18,708 bases of DNA. Source: Lachnospiraceae bacterium (GTDB lineage: Bacteria; Bacillota; Clostridia; Lachnospirales; Lachnospiraceae). Each line of letters opens with the position of its first letter. Within the stretch, counting starts at the first letter, position 1. Below, piece by piece: positions 15,995 to 18,708 of the stretch. Both the position numbers and the translations under genes were made by a program. The stretch lies in contig JAAVAG010000162.1 of assembly GCA_014804185.1 (NCBI GenBank), positions 1 through 18,708 on the forward strand, written 5' to 3'. Below the pieces are notes generated by a model. It made no database searches. It saw nothing but the letters and a program-made list of their open reading frames with translations, and was not told the origin of the DNA.

Positions 15995-16975
15995 TTGAAA
16001 AAGGTTTCCATGCAGGATATTGCTACAGAACTTGGAATATCCAAGATGACGGTGTCAAAATGCTTTAAGAACAGTGAAGATATTTCCGAAGATACGAAGC
16101 AGGCCATCCTTAAGAAAGCAGAGGAGATGGGCTATGAATATAAAAGACGTATCAAATACAGGATTGCCGTGTTGTTTTCCGAAGTGTATTTTGAGCCGAA
16201 TGAGAAATTCTACAACGGTCTGTATAAAAGACTCCAGGAGCAGGAGTGGAACAGCAGCATGAAGTTTTCGCTGTTTTATGTGAGCAGAGAGGACGAGAAA
16301 AACAATGTGCTGCAGGCGGGCGTGAAAGAAAATGACGCAATTATGCTGCTTGGACAGTTTTCAAAAAAATATGTTCTGTATATACAAAGCCATGGGCTGC
16401 CGGTATTCTGTCTCGATTTCCATTACCGGGGAATCGAGGCGGATTCCGTTGTATCGGACAGTTTCCAGGCCAGTTATAATCTGACTTCCTACATGATCGA
16501 GAGAGGGCACCGGAAGATTGCGTTTGTGGGAAATCTGAATTACACCAACAGTGTAAACGACAGATATCTTGGATATTACAAAGCCCTTCTGGAGGAAGGA
16601 ATCGAAATGGATCCATGCTGCCGCATCGACGACAGGGACGGACATGGTATTCTGGAATCTTTCAGGCTCCCGGAAGAGATGCCTACGGCTTTTGTATGCA
16701 ATAACGACCATACGGCATATCTGCTGATCCGGCAGCTGAAAAAAGAAGGGATCCGGGTACCGGAGGATGTGAGCGTGGCCGGATTTGACGACGTGCTCTA
16801 CTCGGAAATCTCCGAGCCGCCCATTACCACCGTCCATGTTCAGCGACGGTTTATGGCGGAACAGGCTGTTCTGCTTGTGAAACGCAGGCTTTTGCAGCCT
16901 GATGCAAGGCCGCGCACGATCACCATAGACTGTTCCATAAGGTACAGAGAATCCATAGCGGGTCCAAAAGGATAG
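15995..16975 (+). CDS. LacI family transcriptional regulator
   Basis: About 326-aa one-domain HTH plus periplasmic-binding-like sensor, the family's usual length. The HTH is at residues about 5-25 (MQDIATELGISKMTVSKCF) followed by the third-helix segment SEDTKQAILKKAEEMGY. The sensor domain has typical features: a VSDSFQASYNLTSYMIERGHRKIAFVG strand-helix pair, TAFVCNNDHTAYLLIRQLKKEGIRVPEDVSVAGFDD, PITTVHVQR, and a C-terminal TIDCSIRYRESI. Start: ATG 15989 directly abuts GGGAGGG (15982-15988), too close, whereas TTG 15995 has 7-nt spacing, so TTG is preferred. The hinge between HTH and sensor is about seven residues shorter than usual and lacks the PNxxARxL helix. It is the likely regulator of the upstream mannoside operon (inference). 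Confidence 0.92.
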   Translation: MKKVSMQDIATELGISKMTVSKCFKNSEDISEDTKQAILKKAEEMGYEYKRRIKYRIAVLFSEVYFEPNEKFYNGLYKRLQEQEWNSSMKFSLFYVSREDEKNNVLQAGVKENDAIMLLGQFSKKYVLYIQSHGLPVFCLDFHYRGIEADSVVSDSFQASYNLTSYMIERGHRKIAFVGNLNYTNSVNDRYLGYYKALLEEGIEMDPCCRIDDRDGHGILESFRLPEEMPTAFVCNNDHTAYLLIRQLKKEGIRVPEDVSVAGFDDVLYSEISEPPITTVHVQRRFMAEQAVLLVKRRLLQPDARPRTITIDCSIRYRESIAGPKG

Positions 16976-16986
16976 AGGAGGGGCGG

Positions 16987-18708
16987 ATGGAGATTTTTGC
17001 ATTTCTGCGGCTGTACACGGATGGGGCGGATGAAAGTTCGCTTTTGTGGATGCCGCTTTTTATGGCGCTGTTCTTTTTAAATTCCGGTATCTATATCGCG
17101 GATTTGTACCGGATCGTGAAAAAGAAGACGCTGGAGGAGACTGTCATTGTCATGCTGGTTCCCATAACGCTGATTCTGACGGCCGTTTTGGTGATCACGA
17201 TGGAGGTCTATATTCCCCGGGGAGAGGAACTGGAGCGATTTGCCGTGATGCTGGATCAGGGCAGTCTGGCGGTGCAGCTTCTTGCGGCGGTTTTGCTGTG
17301 CGCGGGAATCTGGGGAGTGACATGGCTGATTCTGAGAGGGCGGTACAAGGACGGGCGGGAGAGAAGAAAGTGGCTGCTCTCCTGTATCCCTGACTATGTG
17401 ATGGCGGCCGTTGTGGCATTTGTATGTGCTTACCGGCTGGTCACGGGGGAAAATCTGCTGCGGCAGCTTGACGGCGCGGCGGAGCAGGCGGGGGCGCCAT
17501 TTCCTGTTTTTCTGTATGTATTTCTGTATTTGCTGCTTCTTCTGCTCAGCAAGGCGGCGCTGCTTGTGCTGGGGGCGTTTGTGTGCCTGTATTCCGCAAA
17601 GATCACCTGTTTCCGGTGGAAAGAGACAAAAGATCCGGTGTGGTTTTTTATCCGGTATGCCGCTTTTTACCAGAATGCTCTTTTGCGGGGGATTCTGGTT
17701 TTTGAAATTCCGGTGCTTGTGCTGCTCACGTGGGCATTTATCGACAATATGAGTGCGGATATGATGGAAATAAATGTGGTGCTGTATCTGGGCGCCGCTT
17801 TTGTTGTTTTTATGTGCCTGTATCCCACTGTGCGCGCCGTAAGGCTGTTTGAACGGTGGGGGAACCGCAGAAACCTTATGGAACTGTTCTGCAGGGAATA
17901 TTTTCTGGAACCGCCCGTTGCAAAAGGGGAAGACTATACGGTGACCAGTCATTTTCTGGTGGATGAGAGAAGAGCGGCCACTGTTTTTTACTGGAAAGAG
18001 TTAAAGGAGTATTCCAGAGGCTGGAGTTTTGACAAACAGGGCTGGGTGCGCCATATATGGTTTTATGACGGGCGGGCATGTACGGTGCTTAAGGATGAGG
18101 ATCCTGCACAGCGTGTCATGCAGTGTGCCAAAACCTACTGGGAAACGCATATGCTGCAGTCGGGAGACCCTGTAAAGGGAGAAAAGGAAAAACGGCAGGA
18201 GAGAGATGAGGCGGAAAGAAACCGCAGGATCTGGCAGCCTGTGGCCATGGGCGCATTTATTGTAATGGCGTTTTTCTGGCAGACCCATAGACAGCCTGCG
18301 GGAGATACATGGAACACACAGCCGGGCGGGGGGCGGCAGGATGCCGGATCACAGAGCGGCGGACAGCAGGATGGAGCGGGCGGATCCGGGAAAACGGATG
18401 ATGCCGCCGGAGAGACGGGCGGACCGGAGGAAGACATATTGCCTCTGCTGGCAGCCTCAAACGAATTTTTTGATGTCTATGCGGAAAGCTGTGAGACAGT
18501 GGTGACGGGACAATACACCTATGAGAGCGGCGGAAAGATTTTTATCGTGAACCAGGAGGGGGATAAAGTCGGTATATCTGTCTATGACAAGAGCGGCAGA
18601 CAGGTGCAGTGTCTGGAGGAAGTGGCGGAGGTGCTGCAGAGAGAGAGGACGGTGCTCTCCGAAGAGGGAGAGGATATCATTGCCCGGTTTGAGGATATGA
18701 ATTTTGAC
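16987..18708 (+). CDS. Multi-span membrane protein of unknown function (3'-truncated)
   Basis: Open frame with no stop to the right edge; 574 residues visible. ATG 16987 is preceded by AGGAGGGG just after the regulator's TAG (11 nt between genes), so it is co-transcribed and possibly coupled with the LacI-type gene. Predicted membrane segments: about 19-38, 53-72, 95-116, 131-150, 172-203 (long), 232-252, 262-282; then a cytoplasmic-looking soluble part (about 290-413, many charged and aromatic residues, with WVRHIWFYDGRACTVL), a further membrane segment (about 416-433), a Gly/Gln/Asp-rich low-complexity linker (about 436-480) and the start of another soluble domain. No family recognised; the final domain after the linker is probably on the opposite side of the membrane from 290-413 (inference). 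Confidence 0.8.
   Translation, partial: MEIFAFLRLYTDGADESSLLWMPLFMALFFLNSGIYIADLYRIVKKKTLEETVIVMLVPITLILTAVLVITMEVYIPRGEELERFAVMLDQGSLAVQLLAAVLLCAGIWGVTWLILRGRYKDGRERRKWLLSCIPDYVMAAVVAFVCAYRLVTGENLLRQLDGAAEQAGAPFPVFLYVFLYLLLLLLSKAALLVLGAFVCLYSAKITCFRWKETKDPVWFFIRYAAFYQNALLRGILVFEIPVLVLLTWAFIDNMSADMMEINVVLYLGAAFVVFMCLYPTVRAVRLFERWGNRRNLMELFCREYFLEPPVAKGEDYTVTSHFLVDERRAATVFYWKELKEYSRGWSFDKQGWVRHIWFYDGRACTVLKDEDPAQRVMQCAKTYWETHMLQSGDPVKGEKEKRQERDEAERNRRIWQPVAMGAFIVMAFFWQTHRQPAGDTWNTQPGGGRQDAGSQSGGQQDGAGGSGKTDDAAGETGGPEEDILPLLAASNEFFDVYAESCETVVTGQYTYESGGKIFIVNQEGDKVGISVYDKSGRQVQCLEEVAEVLQRERTVLSEEGEDIIARFEDMNFD

Noticed and set aside
17077..17952. 291-codon minus-strand frame opposite the last membrane protein gene
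   Set aside because: The plus frame is continuous over 574 codons with regular membrane segments and a good start; the opposite frame is Gln/His/Lys-rich as expected for a complement of hydrophobic codons.
1..18708. CRISPR arrays, tRNA/rRNA genes, insertion sequences or prophage genes
   Set aside because: No regularly spaced repeats, transposase-like frames, terminal inverted repeats or RNA-gene signatures were seen on either strand.

Overview
All genes in this window lie on the + strand. The DNA looks like a gut-type Firmicute of the Lachnospiraceae / Clostridium cluster XIV kind. The evidence is moderate GC with AT-rich promoters, strong AGGAGG-type ribosome binding sites, Gram-positive lipoproteins, a sugar ABC transporter without its own ATPase, and the clostridial three-gene GlpA-like / FAD-oxidoreductase / DUF1667 module. 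The taxonomic call is an inference; no rRNA or other marker gene is present.

Region 1 (1-3228): the 3' part of a very large DUF5107-TPR protein, running in from outside the window and closed by a hairpin terminator. Region 2 (3249-7902): a promoter, then a MATE-family efflux transporter, a GlpA-like FAD dehydrogenase with a C-terminal [2Fe-2S] domain, a second FAD/NAD oxidoreductase and a small cysteine-motif DUF1667 protein. The last three genes are tightly coupled (abutting, then overlapping), and the unit ends in a long-stem terminator.

Region 3 (about 7903-15980): an inducible-looking carbohydrate operon. An AT-rich promoter region with two near-identical palindromes precedes a sugar-binding lipoprotein, two MalF/MalG-type permeases, a 187-aa lipoprotein of unknown function, a 648-aa lipoprotein of unknown function (probably a helical-barrel plus beta-sandwich enzyme), a GH130 beta-mannoside phosphorylase-type enzyme and a DUF1861 protein. 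DUF1861 is a propeller-like family that I link tentatively to the beta-1,2-mannan enzymes of Leishmania. The working model is extracellular processing or capture by the lipoproteins, import by the ABC system with a shared ATPase encoded elsewhere, and intracellular phosphorolysis of a beta-mannoside, perhaps beta-1,2-linked.

Region 4 (15894-18708): a LacI-family regulator with an unusually short hinge and a UUG start, whose own probable promoter overlaps the DUF1861 stop codon and whose leader holds a terminator-like hairpin. It is followed 11 nt later by a large multi-membrane-span protein of unknown function that runs off the right edge. The most promising places for undescribed biology are the two unknown lipoproteins, the DUF1861-GH130 pairing, and the regulator with its candidate operators.
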